A DNA stretch of 52,852 bases, from positions 1-52,852 of the forward strand of contig JACMML010000055.1 in the NCBI GenBank assembly GCA_014379105.1. The letters are read 5' to 3'. The notes below the pieces were generated by a model that was not told the DNA's origin, searched no databases, and saw only the letters and a list, made by a program, of their open reading frames with translations. Positions within the stretch are counted from its first letter, which is position 1. Every line of letters begins with the position of its first letter. The DNA is from Phycisphaerae bacterium (GTDB taxonomy: Bacteria; Planctomycetota; Phycisphaerae; Tepidisphaerales; Tepidisphaeraceae). Position numbers and translations under genes: made by a program. Positions 42,968 to 52,852 of this stretch are shown here, piece by piece.

Positions 42968-43621
42968 ATGGAAGCGAAGAACATGCCGCCGGATCCACAC
43001 GCGCATCAGCCGCTCGTCACCGCCGGACCGGCCCCAGAGCAGGCTGCGGCGACGCTGATTCTCCTGCACGGGCGCGGTGCGTCGGCTCAGAGCGTACTGG
43101 CGCTGCATAAGGAGTTGGATATCGCCCGGCTGTCAGCGATCGCCCCCCAGGCCGCGGGGTCCACGTGGTATCCGCAGTCATTCCTGGCTTCGATTGATTC
43201 CAATCAGCCGTATCTCGACTCGGCGTTGCGGCGCATCGAATCGATTGTGGCTGATCTGATGACGCGCGGGCTGCCGAGTCATCGCATCGCGCTGCTCGGC
43301 TTCTCCCAGGGCGCCTGCCTGGCGGCGGAGTTTGCCGCACGTCACCCGCGCCGCTACGGCGGCGTGATGTGCCTTACCGGCGGGTTGATCGGCCCACCGG
43401 GCACGCCGCGCAATTATCCCGGTTTGCTCGATGGCACGCCCGTCTTCCTCGGCGCCAGCGATCCCGATCCTCACGTCCCATTTGCCCGGGTCACGGAGAC
43501 TGAAACAGTCCTGCGGGGAATGGGCGGTGCCGTGGAGTTGCGGCGTTATCCGGGCATGCCGCACACGGTCAACCAGGACGAGCTTGCCGCATGCCGCGCG
43601 CTGTTGATGCAACTCGTATAG
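42968..43621 (+). CDS. Alpha/beta-hydrolase carboxylesterase (YpfH/phospholipase-carboxylesterase type)
   Basis: The protein is 217 residues with the compact carboxylesterase fold. It has LILLHGRGASAQ (oxyanion region), the nucleophile GFSQGA (Ser113), GASDPDPHVP (catalytic Asp 165 or 167) and GMPHTVNQDE (His199). The family cleaves short acyl esters; the substrate is unknown. No signal peptide. GAGG lies about 7 bases upstream of the ATG. It is divergent from the fusion gene across 213 bases that hold no other recognisable feature. Confidence 0.88.
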   Translation: MEAKNMPPDPHAHQPLVTAGPAPEQAAATLILLHGRGASAQSVLALHKELDIARLSAIAPQAAGSTWYPQSFLASIDSNQPYLDSALRRIESIVADLMTRGLPSHRIALLGFSQGACLAAEFAARHPRRYGGVMCLTGGLIGPPGTPRNYPGLLDGTPVFLGASDPDPHVPFARVTETETVLRGMGGAVELRRYPGMPHTVNQDELAACRALLMQLV

Positions 43622-43836
43622 CGCAATTGCGGCACCGCTCGGTAAGTAGGCACGGCCCTAAACGAGCTAGGCACGGCACGTCCCCGCATTCTAATTTCTG
43701 CGCGCATCCCATATTAATTCGCCTCCTCACACTACCCGATCGCGAGTGCACTCTCCCGAAGCTTCAAGATGTGGTCGTAATCATCATTCGCGAACCCCGC
43801 TTGGGTCAGAAGCACTGCAGATTCAGCCGATAAGGC

Positions 43837-46800
43837 ATGGGAATTGTGAGTTCGCGTGGGTATACCGCGCGCGGCCGCGCTGGACAGACTGACGAGATCG
43901 CCATGCTAAAGATGCTCTCCAACCTCAAAGTCGCTCACAAGCTGATGCTTGTCAGCATGATCTTCCTGCTGCCGGATTCGATCATGTTGTACCTGTTCAT
44001 CACGGGCATCAACGAGAACATTGATTTCGCGCGTCTCGAACAAGTGGGCAACGAATACCAGCGGCCGCTGGAGCGCCTGTTGAAGCTGGTGCCGCAGCAT
44101 CGATTGATGGCGCGGGACCAGTATGTCACGCAGTCGCCCGAATCACCGAAGTCCCCCGAATCCATCGCCGCCAAGCAAGCGGAGATCGATGCGGCGTTTG
44201 CGGCGCTGATTACGGTCGACTCGCGCATCGGCGCCGACCTCGAATTCACCCCCGACGGGCTCGCCGAGCACGGCCGGGCAGGATTGGATGCCCGCTCGGT
44301 GCGCGGTCGCTGGGCGGAGTTGAAGCAGCAGATCGGCACGATCTCCTTTGACGCATGCGAGCAGAAGCATCGTCAGCTCATCGCAGAAATCCGTTCGATG
44401 ATCGCCCACGCCGGCGACACATCAAACCTGATCCTTGATCCCACGCTTGACAGCTACTACCTGATGGACGTGACGCTCCTGGCGCTGCCGCAAACGCAGG
44501 ACCGGATCGCCGAAGTGATGGCGCAGGGGACCGACGCGATTCGCGCTAACGATGGCGCATCGGACGAGCAGAAGCGCCGGCTCACGTTCAGCCTGGCGCA
44601 CCTCACGGAAAGTGATCTTGCACGCATCGTGGCGAGCACCGAAACCTCGCTGGGGCAGGTGGATCGGTATCACGGCGCTAATGATACGTTCAAGACCAGT
44701 GTGCCGGCGGCGCTACGGGCTTATGTGGACGCGGCGGCGCGCTTTAACGAGTTGACCGAGCGGCTCAGCACCGGCTCGGCCAAAGTGACGCTTGAGCAAT
44801 ACACCGCCGCCGGGAACGCCGCGCGGGCCAGGAGTTTTGAGTTCTGGACCGTCGCGGTCGACGAACTCGACGGGATTCTGGAGAAGCGGGTCGAATACTA
44901 CGTCATGCGCCGTACCAAAAGCCTCGGCGTGGCGTTCGCGGCGCTGATCGCCGCGGTATCGCTTGTGATGTTCATTACCCGCAGCATCAGCGGACCTCTA
45001 AAGAAGCAGGCCGCGCAACTTACCGCCGCAAATGAAGCGCTGTCGGCGGCACGTGAAAGTCTGCAGGTGCGCGTGGATAAGAGTCATGACGCGCTTCGGC
45101 AGGCTGAAGAAAAATACCGCAGCATTTTCCAGAACTCGGTGATGGGCATCTTCCAGACCACCTCTGACGGCAAATACCTCAGCGCCAACCAGGCGATCGC
45201 CGCGATCTACGGTTACGAATCGCCCGAAGAACTTGCGTCCAGCATGACGAATATCGAGCGGCAGCTCTATGTCGATCCGCAGCGGCGTCAGGCGTTCATC
45301 GATCTGATCCGCGAAAAGCGGAAGGTGACGAATTTCGAGTCGGAGATCTACTGTAAAGACGGCTCGATCCGATGGATCAGCGAGAACGCGCGCGAGGTTC
45401 ATGACGAGCACGGCGCGTTCCTCTATTACGAAGGGACGATCGAAGACATCACCCAGCGCAAACGCGCCGAAGCCGAGGAGCACCGCGCGCAACAGGACGC
45501 CGAGGCCGCCCGCGCTGCCGCCGAAGCGAACAGTAATGCCAAGAGCGATTTCCTCGCCAACATGAGCCACGAAATCCGCACGCCGCTCAATGGCGTGATC
45601 GGGATGGTGGAACTGCTTTTGAATACGCCATTAAGCGCCCAGCAGAAGCGGTACGCGCAGATCATTAATTCGTCGTCTGACGCGCTGCTGTCGCTGATCA
45701 ACCAGATCCTGGATTTCTCCAAGATCGAAGCCGGCAAAGTGGAATTGGAGCACACCGACTTTGACCTGAGTTTTACCGTCGAAGAAGTCATGGGCGTGCT
45801 GGCACAGAAAGCGGCCGCCAAAGGGCTGGAGCTTGCGTGTCACATTGAGTCTTCGGTACCAACCTTCGTGCGCGGTGATGGCGATCGGCTGCGGCAGGTG
45901 CTGATCAATCTAGTCAATAACTCAATCAAGTTCACCGCGCGGGGGGAAGTCGTCGTGCGCGTCGCGACCGTCTCGGAAGGCAATGCAGCAGAGCACTACG
46001 GCCCGAGCAACGAGATTAAAGTGAAGTTCTCTGTGAGCGACACCGGGATCGGCATTCCGCCGGACCGTCTGGATCGGCTGTTCAAGAGCTTCTCGCAGGT
46101 GGATGCGTCAACCACGCGCCAGTTCGGCGGCACCGGGCTGGGATTGGCGATCTGCAAGCAACTGGCCGAACTGATGGGCGGGGAGATCGGCGTCGAAAGT
46201 GTCGCCGGGCAGGGATCCACGTTCTGGTTCACCGTCACACTGCGCCGCCAGGACGACCCGCGGCAGATGCCGTTCAGCTTGCGCGGCCATCGCGTGCTGA
46301 CGGTGGATGACAGCCTCACGCAATGCCAGGTGATGCAGGAACAGCTGCGCGCCTGGGGGATCGAGGCGTACAGCGCGACGTCCGCCGCCGCCGCACTGGA
46401 AATATTGCACGCAGAAGCGGCCGCCGGTCGCCCGATCGGAGCGGCGATCGTTGATCTCAATATGCCCGGCATGAACGGGCTGGAACTCGCCGGGGCGATC
46501 CGCGGCAGCGCGGTGTGTCCGCAACTCCCGCTGGTGTTGATGAGTGGCGTCGAGACGCCGGTCGAGGCCGCCGAGGCGCAAGCATGCGGATTCGTCCGCA
46601 GTCTGGTGAAGCCGATTCGCCAATCGCACTTGTTTGATGCGATGATGAACGCGCTGGTGCACCCACGGCTTGCAATCGCGGCGGTGCCAGTGGAACCAGT
46701 GCCGAACGACGCGGCACCTAAATCGACCAAAGCCGCGCGAATCCTGCTGGCCGAAGATACGGAAGTCAACCAGTTTGTCGCCACCGAGATACTGGCCCAA

Positions 46801-47550
46801 GACGGCTACACCTGCGACGTCGTCGGCACCGGCCGCGAGGCGGTGTTGGCCGTTGCGCAGAAGGATTACGACCTGGTGCTGATGGATTGTCAGATGCCGG
46901 AGATGAGCGGCTTCGAAGCCACCGCCGCCATTCGAACGCTTGAGCGCGAAGGCGGCGCGACGGCGCGCCACCTCCCGATCATAGCGCTCACCGCCAACGC
47001 CGTGAAAGGTGACCGCGAGCGCTGTCTTGCGGCCGGCATGGACGATTATCTCACCAAGCCGCTCAATGCCGCCAAGCTGCTGCAGACGATCGCTTCTTAC
47101 ACGCAAACTCAACACGCGGCGCCGCCGACGATTGACGTCGTGCCTGCCGCGGTTTCGGAACCGGCGCCATTGCACGTCGCGGACGTCGCGATCGCGAGCG
47201 ACGCGGCGATCGATTATCCGAGCCTTCTGGAGCGCTGCATGGGCGACGTAACGCTGTTGCGACGCGTGGTCGATAAATACCGCGCCAAGAGCGACGCGAC
47301 CTGGCAGCAATTGCTCGCAGGCGTCCGTGCCGGTGATCTGGCCGAGACTGCGCGGGTGGCGCACGCGATCAAAGGCTCGGCATCCAACCTGTCGGCGATC
47401 AAGCTCGCGCAGTTGGCCGAGGAACTGGAAGACCTGGGCCCGTCCGGCGATTTGGCCGGGGCGCAGCGATTGGTCGAGATGCTGGGAACGGAGCTCGAAC
47501 GCTGTCACCAGGAACTGGCAAAATTATCGACGCCGGCCGCGGCGGCATGA
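43837..47550 (+). CDS. Hybrid sensor histidine kinase with two receiver domains and an Hpt domain
   Basis: The protein is about 1237 residues. Two transmembrane helices (about 35-55 and 364-382) enclose a large helical sensor region. A coiled coil and a PAS domain follow (about 425-541). The kinase core has the phospho-accepting His578 in [15 protein letters not shown] and an ATPase domain to about 808 with [12 protein letters not shown]. Receiver 1 holds Asp873 ([12 protein letters not shown]), receiver 2 holds Asp1017 ([11 protein letters not shown]), and the Hpt domain holds His1176 ([13 protein letters not shown]). It can therefore run a complete His-Asp-His relay. The ATG at 43903 (MLKML) is an alternative start just before the first helix. 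The HD-GYP regulator starts 46 bases downstream. Confidence 0.9.
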   Translation: MGIVSSRGYTARGRAGQTDEIAMLKMLSNLKVAHKLMLVSMIFLLPDSIMLYLFITGINENIDFARLEQVGNEYQRPLERLLKLVPQHRLMARDQYVTQSPESPKSPESIAAKQAEIDAAFAALITVDSRIGADLEFTPDGLAEHGRAGLDARSVRGRWAELKQQIGTISFDACEQKHRQLIAEIRSMIAHAGDTSNLILDPTLDSYYLMDVTLLALPQTQDRIAEVMAQGTDAIRANDGASDEQKRRLTFSLAHLTESDLARIVASTETSLGQVDRYHGANDTFKTSVPAALRAYVDAAARFNELTERLSTGSAKVTLEQYTAAGNAARARSFEFWTVAVDELDGILEKRVEYYVMRRTKSLGVAFAALIAAVSLVMFITRSISGPLKKQAAQLTAANEALSAARESLQVRVDKSHDALRQAEEKYRSIFQNSVMGIFQTTSDGKYLSANQAIAAIYGYESPEELASSMTNIERQLYVDPQRRQAFIDLIREKRKVTNFESEIYCKDGSIRWISENAREVHDEHGAFLYYEGTIEDITQRKRAEAEEHRAQQDAEAARAAAEANSNAKSDFLANMSHEIRTPLNGVIGMVELLLNTPLSAQQKRYAQIINSSSDALLSLINQILDFSKIEAGKVELEHTDFDLSFTVEEVMGVLAQKAAAKGLELACHIESSVPTFVRGDGDRLRQVLINLVNNSIKFTARGEVVVRVATVSEGNAAEHYGPSNEIKVKFSVSDTGIGIPPDRLDRLFKSFSQVDASTTRQFGGTGLGLAICKQLAELMGGEIGVESVAGQGSTFWFTVTLRRQDDPRQMPFSLRGHRVLTVDDSLTQCQVMQEQLRAWGIEAYSATSAAAALEILHAEAAAGRPIGAAIVDLNMPGMNGLELAGAIRGSAVCPQLPLVLMSGVETPVEAAEAQACGFVRSLVKPIRQSHLFDAMMNALVHPRLAIAAVPVEPVPNDAAPKSTKAARILLAEDTEVNQFVATEILAQDGYTCDVVGTGREAVLAVAQKDYDLVLMDCQMPEMSGFEATAAIRTLEREGGATARHLPIIALTANAVKGDRERCLAAGMDDYLTKPLNAAKLLQTIASYTQTQHAAPPTIDVVPAAVSEPAPLHVADVAIASDAAIDYPSLLERCMGDVTLLRRVVDKYRAKSDATWQQLLAGVRAGDLAETARVAHAIKGSASNLSAIKLAQLAEELEDLGPSGDLAGAQRLVEMLGTELERCHQELAKLSTPAAAA

Positions 47551-47596
47551 AACGCAAAGGGGACTGTTGTACTGGTCGGGAAGATGAAGGAAATGT

Positions 47597-48616
47597 ATGC
47601 GCGTATTAGTTGTTGATGATGATGACATGACGCTCGAACTGCTCAGCGGGATACTCACCGGATGCGGGCACGATGTGGACACCGCCAATGACGGGCAGGA
47701 GGCATTGCAGGTTCTCAGCCGCGGAATGCACCGCGTGGTCATTTCCGATTGGGAGATGCCGCGCCTGAGCGGGCCTGATCTGTGCGCCGCGATCCGCCAG
47801 GGCGAGTTCGGGGGATATATCTACACGATTCTCCTCACCAGCCGCAACAAGGCCGGTGACTCGGTCGCGGGGCTCAACGCGGGCGCCGACGATTTCATCA
47901 CCAAGCCGGTCGATCCGGCCCAGCTGTCCGCCCGCGTGCGCATCGCGGAGCGCATCCTGTCGCTGCAGACCCGCGATCTCACAATTTTCGCGATGGCCAA
48001 ACTCGCCGAATCGCGCGATCCCGAGACGGGCGGTCATCTTGATCGCGTCCGCAACTATTGCCAGGTTCTCGCCCAGCATCTGGCGGCCACCGCGACGCCC
48101 GAGCATCCGCTCGAGCCGGGCTATGCGCACATGATCTATCTTACCAGTCCGCTGCACGACATCGGCAAGGTCGCGATCCCGGATCATGTATTGCTCAAGC
48201 CGGGTCGTCTGAGCGATCGTGAATTTGAGATCATGAAAACGCACGCGACGCTCGGGGCGCAGACCCTGGACGCGGCCGTCAAAGAGCATCCCGACGCCGG
48301 CTTCCTGCGCATGGCCCGCAATATCGCCGCGACCCATCACGAGCGGTGGGACGGAACCGGATACCCCAACGGACTAAAAGGCGAAGAAATACCCCTGTGC
48401 GGCCGGGTCGTTGCGCTTGCGGATGTGTATGACGCGCTGACGAGCAAGCGCGTGTACAAAGACGCGTTCTCCCACGACATCGCCAAAGCAATGATCATCA
48501 AGGAATCCGGCACGCACTTCGCGCCGGAGGTGGTCGCGGCATTCTTGGCGGTCGAGCCGCAATTCATGGAGATTCGCGAGCGTTTTCGGGATAACCATCT
48601 CGCGATGGCTGCATAA
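47597..48616 (+). CDS. Response regulator with HD-GYP phosphodiesterase domain
   Basis: The protein is 339 residues. An N-terminal receiver domain (1-120) has VDDDD acidic pocket residues and phospho-accepting Asp51 (VISDWEMPRL). The HD-GYP domain (about 130-325) has HDIGK (His187, Asp188) and HHERWDGTGYP (247-257), complete for metal binding, so the protein should hydrolyse cyclic di-GMP in response to phosphorylation. It is most likely co-transcribed with the upstream hybrid kinase, whose Hpt domain is its probable phosphodonor (inference). Confidence 0.93.
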   Translation: MRVLVVDDDDMTLELLSGILTGCGHDVDTANDGQEALQVLSRGMHRVVISDWEMPRLSGPDLCAAIRQGEFGGYIYTILLTSRNKAGDSVAGLNAGADDFITKPVDPAQLSARVRIAERILSLQTRDLTIFAMAKLAESRDPETGGHLDRVRNYCQVLAQHLAATATPEHPLEPGYAHMIYLTSPLHDIGKVAIPDHVLLKPGRLSDREFEIMKTHATLGAQTLDAAVKEHPDAGFLRMARNIAATHHERWDGTGYPNGLKGEEIPLCGRVVALADVYDALTSKRVYKDAFSHDIAKAMIIKESGTHFAPEVVAAFLAVEPQFMEIRERFRDNHLAMAA

Positions 48617-48630
48617 CATCGGAATTGTAT

Positions 48631-48725
48631 TCTGTGTTTTGTGTTTGGATATTTTGGCCTGGGCTCGACCGCTTATCTGCGATGTTCCCCAATCCAAGCA
48701 ACAAAACACCAAACGCCAAACACAA
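48631..48725. repeat. Imperfect inverted repeat of TGTGTTT/AAACACA arms
   Basis: The left arm (48631-48662) and right arm (48694-48725) are reverse complements over about 30 bases with several mismatches, and each includes TGTGTTT...GTTTGG or its complement. It separates the convergent HD-GYP and GH74 genes and can serve as a terminator for both. Confidence 0.6.
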
Positions 48726-48731
48726 CTCCGG

Positions 48732-50972
48732 CTATTTCCGCTCCCCATACACAATCCCGCGCCCATTCGTGCCGACATAGAGACGGCCGAAGATGCGGGA
48801 ATCGCCTTGAATGACGGTGGGGAATCCGTAGTGGTGCTGGTCGTCGTTTATTTTCACCCATGTCGCGCCCTGGTCGTCGGAGCGGAAGAATCCGTTGACG
48901 CCGCCGACCTTGCCGGCGACGAAAATGGCGGGGTAGTTTTTGCCCGGCGCCGGTGCGCCGACGCCCACCTGGTTGGCGACAGTCACCACGTCGGCGGCCA
49001 CGTGGCTCCAGGTTTTGCCGCTGTCGGTGGAGCGGTGAAGTCCGCGCTGACGCGTGCTTGCCCAGAGATGCCCTTCATGCCCGATCGCGACGCGCATCCA
49101 GCCGATTCCCGCAGGAAGCGCCGTCGTCTGCGCGATCCAGGTCTCTCCGCCATCGGTAGTGGTGAAGAGATCGCTGCCGCTGCGGGCGTAGAAGCGGGCG
49201 GAGTTGACGGTATCGGAAATGACATTCGCGCCGCGGACGGAATCGGCGTTACCGCCGGGCGTCCACTCGCTCCAGGCATTGCCTTGGCGCGTGGCGTGGA
49301 CTGTCGCAGTGGGGGTTGATGCGATGACCCGCTTACCGTCGGCTGAGATGGCGACGTTGACGCCACGCTGTCCGCGCGGCTGGGTCGCAGCGGGCGCGGC
49401 CGCCGGGCGGGGGGATGGATCGGTGAACCAGTCCCAGGTAATTCCGCCGTCAAAGGAGAACTGGGCGCGGTCGCGTGAGCGGATGACGACGCTCGGATCA
49501 TTCCACGCCACTTCCAGATCGCTGCAGGTGCCCATGCTGCGTTTCTGTTCACCGCCAAATTGGCCATGCACGGGGGAGATGGTGAAATCATCGTGGCGAT
49601 AGCCGTCACGGTCGCCGATCGCGCTCAGCAGATGTGCGGTCCCGCTCGGCGGGCTGGCCAGTTCCAGCACCGCGGATTGCTCGAAGCCCTCATTGAAGAA
49701 GACCCAGGTTGGCTCCGGCGACGTGACATTGGCCGATCGGTAGAGCCCGTAGCCGGTGGTGTACATCGCGACGTCAGGGTTGAATGGATCGATCTGCACA
49801 TCGCCGGTCCAGTGCGTGCCGCTGTGCTTCGCATACGGCGCGGAGGAATCATCGCGATGCTTGTCGACCAGTAGCGGCTTCCATGTCGCGCCGGCATCGG
49901 TGGTGCGATACACATCATCTTTGGTCGCGTATCGGCAAAGGGTGGTGATCAGCAGGTGTTTTGGATTGCCGGCATCCATCGACACGCCAGACCAGCCGAA
50001 ATTGCCTTTGTCAGGCGCGATATCGGTCCAGACCGGCGAATCGGATGCTGGGTTTTCCACCTTCCAGAGCCCGCCGCCGACGATGCCGTGCGGGCCGGGG
50101 TTGCGGTCGCCGATGGTGTAGGTGAGGTAGAGCGTTTTGCCGTCGGGCGAGATAGCGTTGCGCGTCGGCAGCAGTTGTCCGCCGGGCTGCCCGGGGATGG
50201 GGGACCACGTTGCGCCGCCGTCGAGGCTGCGGAAGACTTTGTCCTCTTTCACGGTCATGACGCCCGCGTAGATCGTGCGTGAGCCCTGTCCGGGTGTGCC
50301 GCTGCTTTTATCATACTGGGTCCAGACGATGCCGGCGTTAATCGCATTTCCGTCGCGCTCGCCAACTGCGGAGAAGCTGTCGACGCGGGTCCAGGTCGCG
50401 GCGTGATCGGCGCTTTTCCAGAGTCCTTTGGTGCGCGTTCCGTAGAGGAGCGTGCTGGGGAGATTCGGGTCCACCATCATCCGCTCACCCGCGTTGCGGG
50501 CCGATCCGTTGCCGTTCATTTCGAAGGGGACGTTGGTGCGCGCGAACGTGCGTCCCTGGTCGGTCGACCGCAGGATCGCGCTGCGGCCCATGTACGTGCC
50601 GCACGCGACGTACACGCGATTGGCATCGGTCGGATCCACCGCCAGCGTCTCGACGCCCATGTGGTTCAGCGATGCGTCGTCGTGCTGAATCCAGTCGGTC
50701 AGGCAGGTCCATTTTTTATCCGATTCGTCCCAGCGATACGCGCCGCCCATGTCGGTGTGCATGTAGACGAGATTTTTCTGAACCGGGCTGTAGACGATGC
50801 CGTTGATGAACCCGTTGGCCTTGATAGTGACGCTGTTCCACGCGTACGGCTCGGTCGTAATCGCGTCGGCAGCGACGCAAGGGGAACCGACTAGCGCCGT
50901 AATGGTGGTGAGCAGAATCATGCAAAGCTTTGCAAAAGAGAACCTGATCGTAATACGAGGGTGATGAATCAT
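48732..50972 (-). CDS. Secreted GH74 xyloglucanase-like protein
   Basis: The protein is 746 residues. A signal peptide (about 1-36, ending near CVAADA) is followed by two seven-bladed beta-propeller halves with repeated Asp-box units (STDQGRTF, SLDGGATW, TTDAGATW, TTDGGETW, STDSGKTW, SDDQGATW). The N-terminal blade AWNSVTIKANGFINGIVYSP with HTDMGGAYRW (Asp74, a candidate catalytic aspartate) is characteristic of GH74. The second aspartate is probably in GDRDGYRHDD near residue 451. GH74 enzymes cut the glucan backbone of xyloglucan. It is encoded 32 bases downstream of the GH29 gene and probably in the same transcript. Confidence 0.87.
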   Translation of the reverse strand: MIHHPRITIRFSFAKLCMILLTTITALVGSPCVAADAITTEPYAWNSVTIKANGFINGIVYSPVQKNLVYMHTDMGGAYRWDESDKKWTCLTDWIQHDDASLNHMGVETLAVDPTDANRVYVACGTYMGRSAILRSTDQGRTFARTNVPFEMNGNGSARNAGERMMVDPNLPSTLLYGTRTKGLWKSADHAATWTRVDSFSAVGERDGNAINAGIVWTQYDKSSGTPGQGSRTIYAGVMTVKEDKVFRSLDGGATWSPIPGQPGGQLLPTRNAISPDGKTLYLTYTIGDRNPGPHGIVGGGLWKVENPASDSPVWTDIAPDKGNFGWSGVSMDAGNPKHLLITTLCRYATKDDVYRTTDAGATWKPLLVDKHRDDSSAPYAKHSGTHWTGDVQIDPFNPDVAMYTTGYGLYRSANVTSPEPTWVFFNEGFEQSAVLELASPPSGTAHLLSAIGDRDGYRHDDFTISPVHGQFGGEQKRSMGTCSDLEVAWNDPSVVIRSRDRAQFSFDGGITWDWFTDPSPRPAAAPAATQPRGQRGVNVAISADGKRVIASTPTATVHATRQGNAWSEWTPGGNADSVRGANVISDTVNSARFYARSGSDLFTTTDGGETWIAQTTALPAGIGWMRVAIGHEGHLWASTRQRGLHRSTDSGKTWSHVAADVVTVANQVGVGAPAPGKNYPAIFVAGKVGGVNGFFRSDDQGATWVKINDDQHHYGFPTVIQGDSRIFGRLYVGTNGRGIVYGERK

Positions 50973-51004
50973 GCTTGAAGTGTCCTAAATTAGCGGTGCG
51001 CTGT

Positions 51005-52669
51005 TTATTGCGGGTTACCGGAAGTTGTCCATGTGGTCGGGTTCATCTTGAGCCCGCTGATCTTCAGCGTATACGCCAGCTTGCCCGGGGCGCTATTCGG
51101 GAGTTTCACCTGCAGTCCGTCGGCGGTCTGCGTGAACTGCAACTTGCCGGAATGCCCGAGCATGGTGACTTCGGTGATCTTTCCTTCGGGCGCAGCGCCG
51201 GTGGCGAGCGACTTGATCGTCGCGTCAGCGCCCGGCCAATCGCCGAGGATGATCGCGTAGAGATCGTCACCTTTTACCGTGAAGCGCACATTCAGTCCGG
51301 GTTGGCCGCGCGCAGCGGGTTCGCCGAACTTGGTCCACGCGTGCGTGCCGTAGATCGCTTCGCCATTGATCTGTAGCCACTCGCCGATCGCCAGCAGCGT
51401 ATCCTGCTGCGCCTGCGGGATCGTGCCGTCGGCCATCGGGGAGATGTTCAGCAGATACGTGCCGCCTTTGGCGACGGTGTCGATCAGCTTGCCGAGGATC
51501 GAGGCGGGCGCGGATACTTTCATTTCCTTGGTGTAGCCCCACGTGCTGCCGATGGGGTCATCCACCTGCCACGCGCCGGTGCGAATCCCCGCCGGTGAGC
51601 GGCCGCCGACTTTTTCGAAATCGATGATCGAGCCGATCGTCTTCACGTTCGTGCCCGCGGGCGCGTAGGCGGCTTTCTTCGTGCTGATCGAGACTTCCTT
51701 GCCCTGTATTTTGGCGCTGTTGTAGTAATACGCCGCCAGCCACAGCTTGAGCGGGTCCATGTAGCGGATGTCGACCCCGTTATCGAACCAGAGAATATCG
51801 GGCTGGTACTTGTTGATCAGTTCCGCGTTGCGCAGCGCCCAATCGACCAGGAATTTCCGGCACGCCTCGTCGCTCCGATCGGCGACGTTGTAAAAAGCCG
51901 CCCATTCCGGGTCGAAGAGGTCGGCCTTCTTTGCTTTGAGATCTGCGAGCGTCGCCTCGGTCGCGTTAATGAACTGGAAGTTCTCCACGCCATGATTCGA
52001 TACGCCGAACTTCAGCCCCTTGGCGCGAACCGCTTTGGCCAGGTCGCCGATCAGATCGCGTTTGGGTCCCATCTTCTTTGCGTTGAACGGCGTGACGTCG
52101 CTGTCCCACAGCGCGAAGTTGTCATGATGCTGCGCGGTGGGCATCACGAACTTGGCGCCGGCTTTTTTGAACAAATCCGCCCAGGCGTCCGGGTCCCACT
52201 TGGCGGCGGTGAACATCGGGATAAAATCTTTGTAGCCGAATTTTTCCGGCGGCCCGAAGTTGTCCGTGTGCCACTTGGTGAACGACTTGTACATGTGCTT
52301 TTCGTACCACTCGTTGTGATACGCGGGCACGGAATAAAGCCCCCAGTGCATGAAGATGCCGAACTTGGCTTCGTAGAACCACTGCGGCACTTTGTAATTT
52401 TCCTGCAGCGAATCCCAGGTCGGCTTCACCGGCCCGTCGGGGATCTTCAGCGGGATCGTCGCGACGGCGGATTCGACGACCTCGAGTCGCGTCTCGGGCG
52501 CCATGTCAAAGCCGTTGGCGTTGCCGCCTTCGGCGATCATCGATTTGTCGTTCGTAGCGGCGCCGCCGGCGTCGTCGGGAACGGGCTGGGCGGTGACAAC
52601 CGCGGTCAGCGCTCCAATGGTGGCAAAGGCGGCGGCGGTGATCGCGAGGGTGGTGTTGGTCCAAGTCAT
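51005..52669 (-). CDS. Secreted GH29 alpha-L-fucosidase
   Basis: The protein is 554 residues. A signal peptide (residues 1 to about 28, ending AVVTAQP) precedes the GH29 core: AKFGIFMHWGLYSVPAYHNE, MFTAAKWDPDAWADLFKKAG, AQHHDNFALWDS and the nucleophile region DILWFDNGVD with Asp296. The usual HHDGF appears as HHDNF. A C-terminal beta-sandwich follows (about 430-554). It removes alpha-L-fucose, which fits fucosylated xyloglucan side chains next to the GH74 partner. It is the first gene of the pair, and a hairpin repeat lies just upstream at 52713-52769. Confidence 0.92.
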   Translation of the reverse strand: MTWTNTTLAITAAAFATIGALTAVVTAQPVPDDAGGAATNDKSMIAEGGNANGFDMAPETRLEVVESAVATIPLKIPDGPVKPTWDSLQENYKVPQWFYEAKFGIFMHWGLYSVPAYHNEWYEKHMYKSFTKWHTDNFGPPEKFGYKDFIPMFTAAKWDPDAWADLFKKAGAKFVMPTAQHHDNFALWDSDVTPFNAKKMGPKRDLIGDLAKAVRAKGLKFGVSNHGVENFQFINATEATLADLKAKKADLFDPEWAAFYNVADRSDEACRKFLVDWALRNAELINKYQPDILWFDNGVDIRYMDPLKLWLAAYYYNSAKIQGKEVSISTKKAAYAPAGTNVKTIGSIIDFEKVGGRSPAGIRTGAWQVDDPIGSTWGYTKEMKVSAPASILGKLIDTVAKGGTYLLNISPMADGTIPQAQQDTLLAIGEWLQINGEAIYGTHAWTKFGEPAARGQPGLNVRFTVKGDDLYAIILGDWPGADATIKSLATGAAPEGKITEVTMLGHSGKLQFTQTADGLQVKLPNSAPGKLAYTLKISGLKMNPTTWTTSGNPQ

Positions 52670-52712
52670 AGGTTTTCTCGGCGTTTGTGGTTTTCAGAAT
52701 CAAGTCTCTAAC

Positions 52713-52769
52713 GTGGCACGGGCTTCCAGCTCGTGTTTGATTTCAGCACGGGCTGGAAGCCCGTGCCAC
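52713..52769. repeat. GGCTTCCAGCC long hairpin repeat, copy 2
   Basis: The arms 52713-52735 and 52747-52769 are reverse complements at all but one of 23 positions, with an 11-base loop. Each contains GGGCTTCCAGC or its complement. It nearly matches the copy at 17208-17273. Bases 52770-52852 hold nothing recognisable before the window edge. Confidence 0.8.
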
Positions 52770-52852
52770 ATAGATACACAGCTAACAGCGAGTTCGTTGG
52801 AGACAAAACCGTACTCGCTCGATAGAAACCTGCAAAATTGGCATCGGAAGGA

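Noticed and set aside
1-52852. CRISPR array, insertion sequence transposase, prophage or defence island
   Set aside because: No regularly spaced direct repeats and no transposase, integrase, Cas, restriction or other defence proteins could be found in any frame.

Overview
The window is a GC-rich bacterial chromosome segment, most likely from a planctomycete, and possibly the Phycisphaerae/Tepidisphaera-Humisphaera side of that phylum. This is inferred from two secreted proteins that begin with the planctomycete LEPR-XLL-type motif (5420-9715 and 19914-21605), from several small proteins of a kind I associate with Planctomycetota, from abundant Gfo/Idh/MocA oxidoreductases and secreted glycoside hydrolases, and from the single-gene, frequently alternating gene layout. 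No taxonomic marker other than ribosomal protein L28 and one tRNA-Arg is present, so the class-level placement is tentative.

Layout. 1-5130: a hypothetical protein whose tail is made of a dispersed repeat, a YkgJ-type cysteine-cluster protein, a STAS protein, an anchored hypothetical protein and a YidE/AspT-type transporter. 5131-10316: a 1431-residue secreted beta-rich surface protein and an Arg-rich small protein. 10342-13691 (minus): AI-2E-family permease, a UvrC-like protein with a degenerate nuclease domain, and an alpha/beta hydrolase. 13846-17176: LysM lipoprotein, GAF-SpoIIE phosphatase and two hypotheticals. 17298-24870: class III aminotransferase, GNAT-like protein, LEPR-XLL metalloprotease, TatC and an MFS exporter. 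24852-27965: GH43 enzyme and secreted pectate lyase-like protein. 28013-35518: MsbA-like ABC exporter, DegT-type aminotransferase, K+ channel-like RCK protein, SprT-like, Gfo/Idh/MocA and SGNH proteins, L28 and tRNA-Arg(ACG). 36169-43621: VOC protein, beta-carbonic anhydrase, a frameshifted DUF1772-like gene, a small exported protein, an M48-like lipoprotein, a tryptophan-halogenase-like flavoprotein, a Gfo/Idh/MocA-aldo/keto reductase fusion and a carboxylesterase. 43837-48616: hybrid histidine kinase followed by an HD-GYP response regulator. 48732-52669 (minus): GH29 alpha-L-fucosidase followed by a GH74 xyloglucanase-like protein.

Functional themes. The clearest are plant-polysaccharide breakdown (GH29-GH74 fits fucosylated xyloglucan; GH43 plus pectate lyase fits pectin or arabinoxylan), export and cell-surface biogenesis (TatC, MsbA-like, LEPR-XLL proteins), and signal transduction (SpoIIE phosphatase and STAS components, a multistep phosphorelay ending near an HD-GYP output). 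Several families of long imperfect inverted repeats sit between genes, and one composite repeat has become coding sequence. I see no CRISPR array, prophage, insertion sequence or recognisable defence island. No single locus stands out as a certain new system; the best leads are the UvrC-like protein, the halogenase-like flavoprotein, the two LEPR-XLL proteins and the repeat families.
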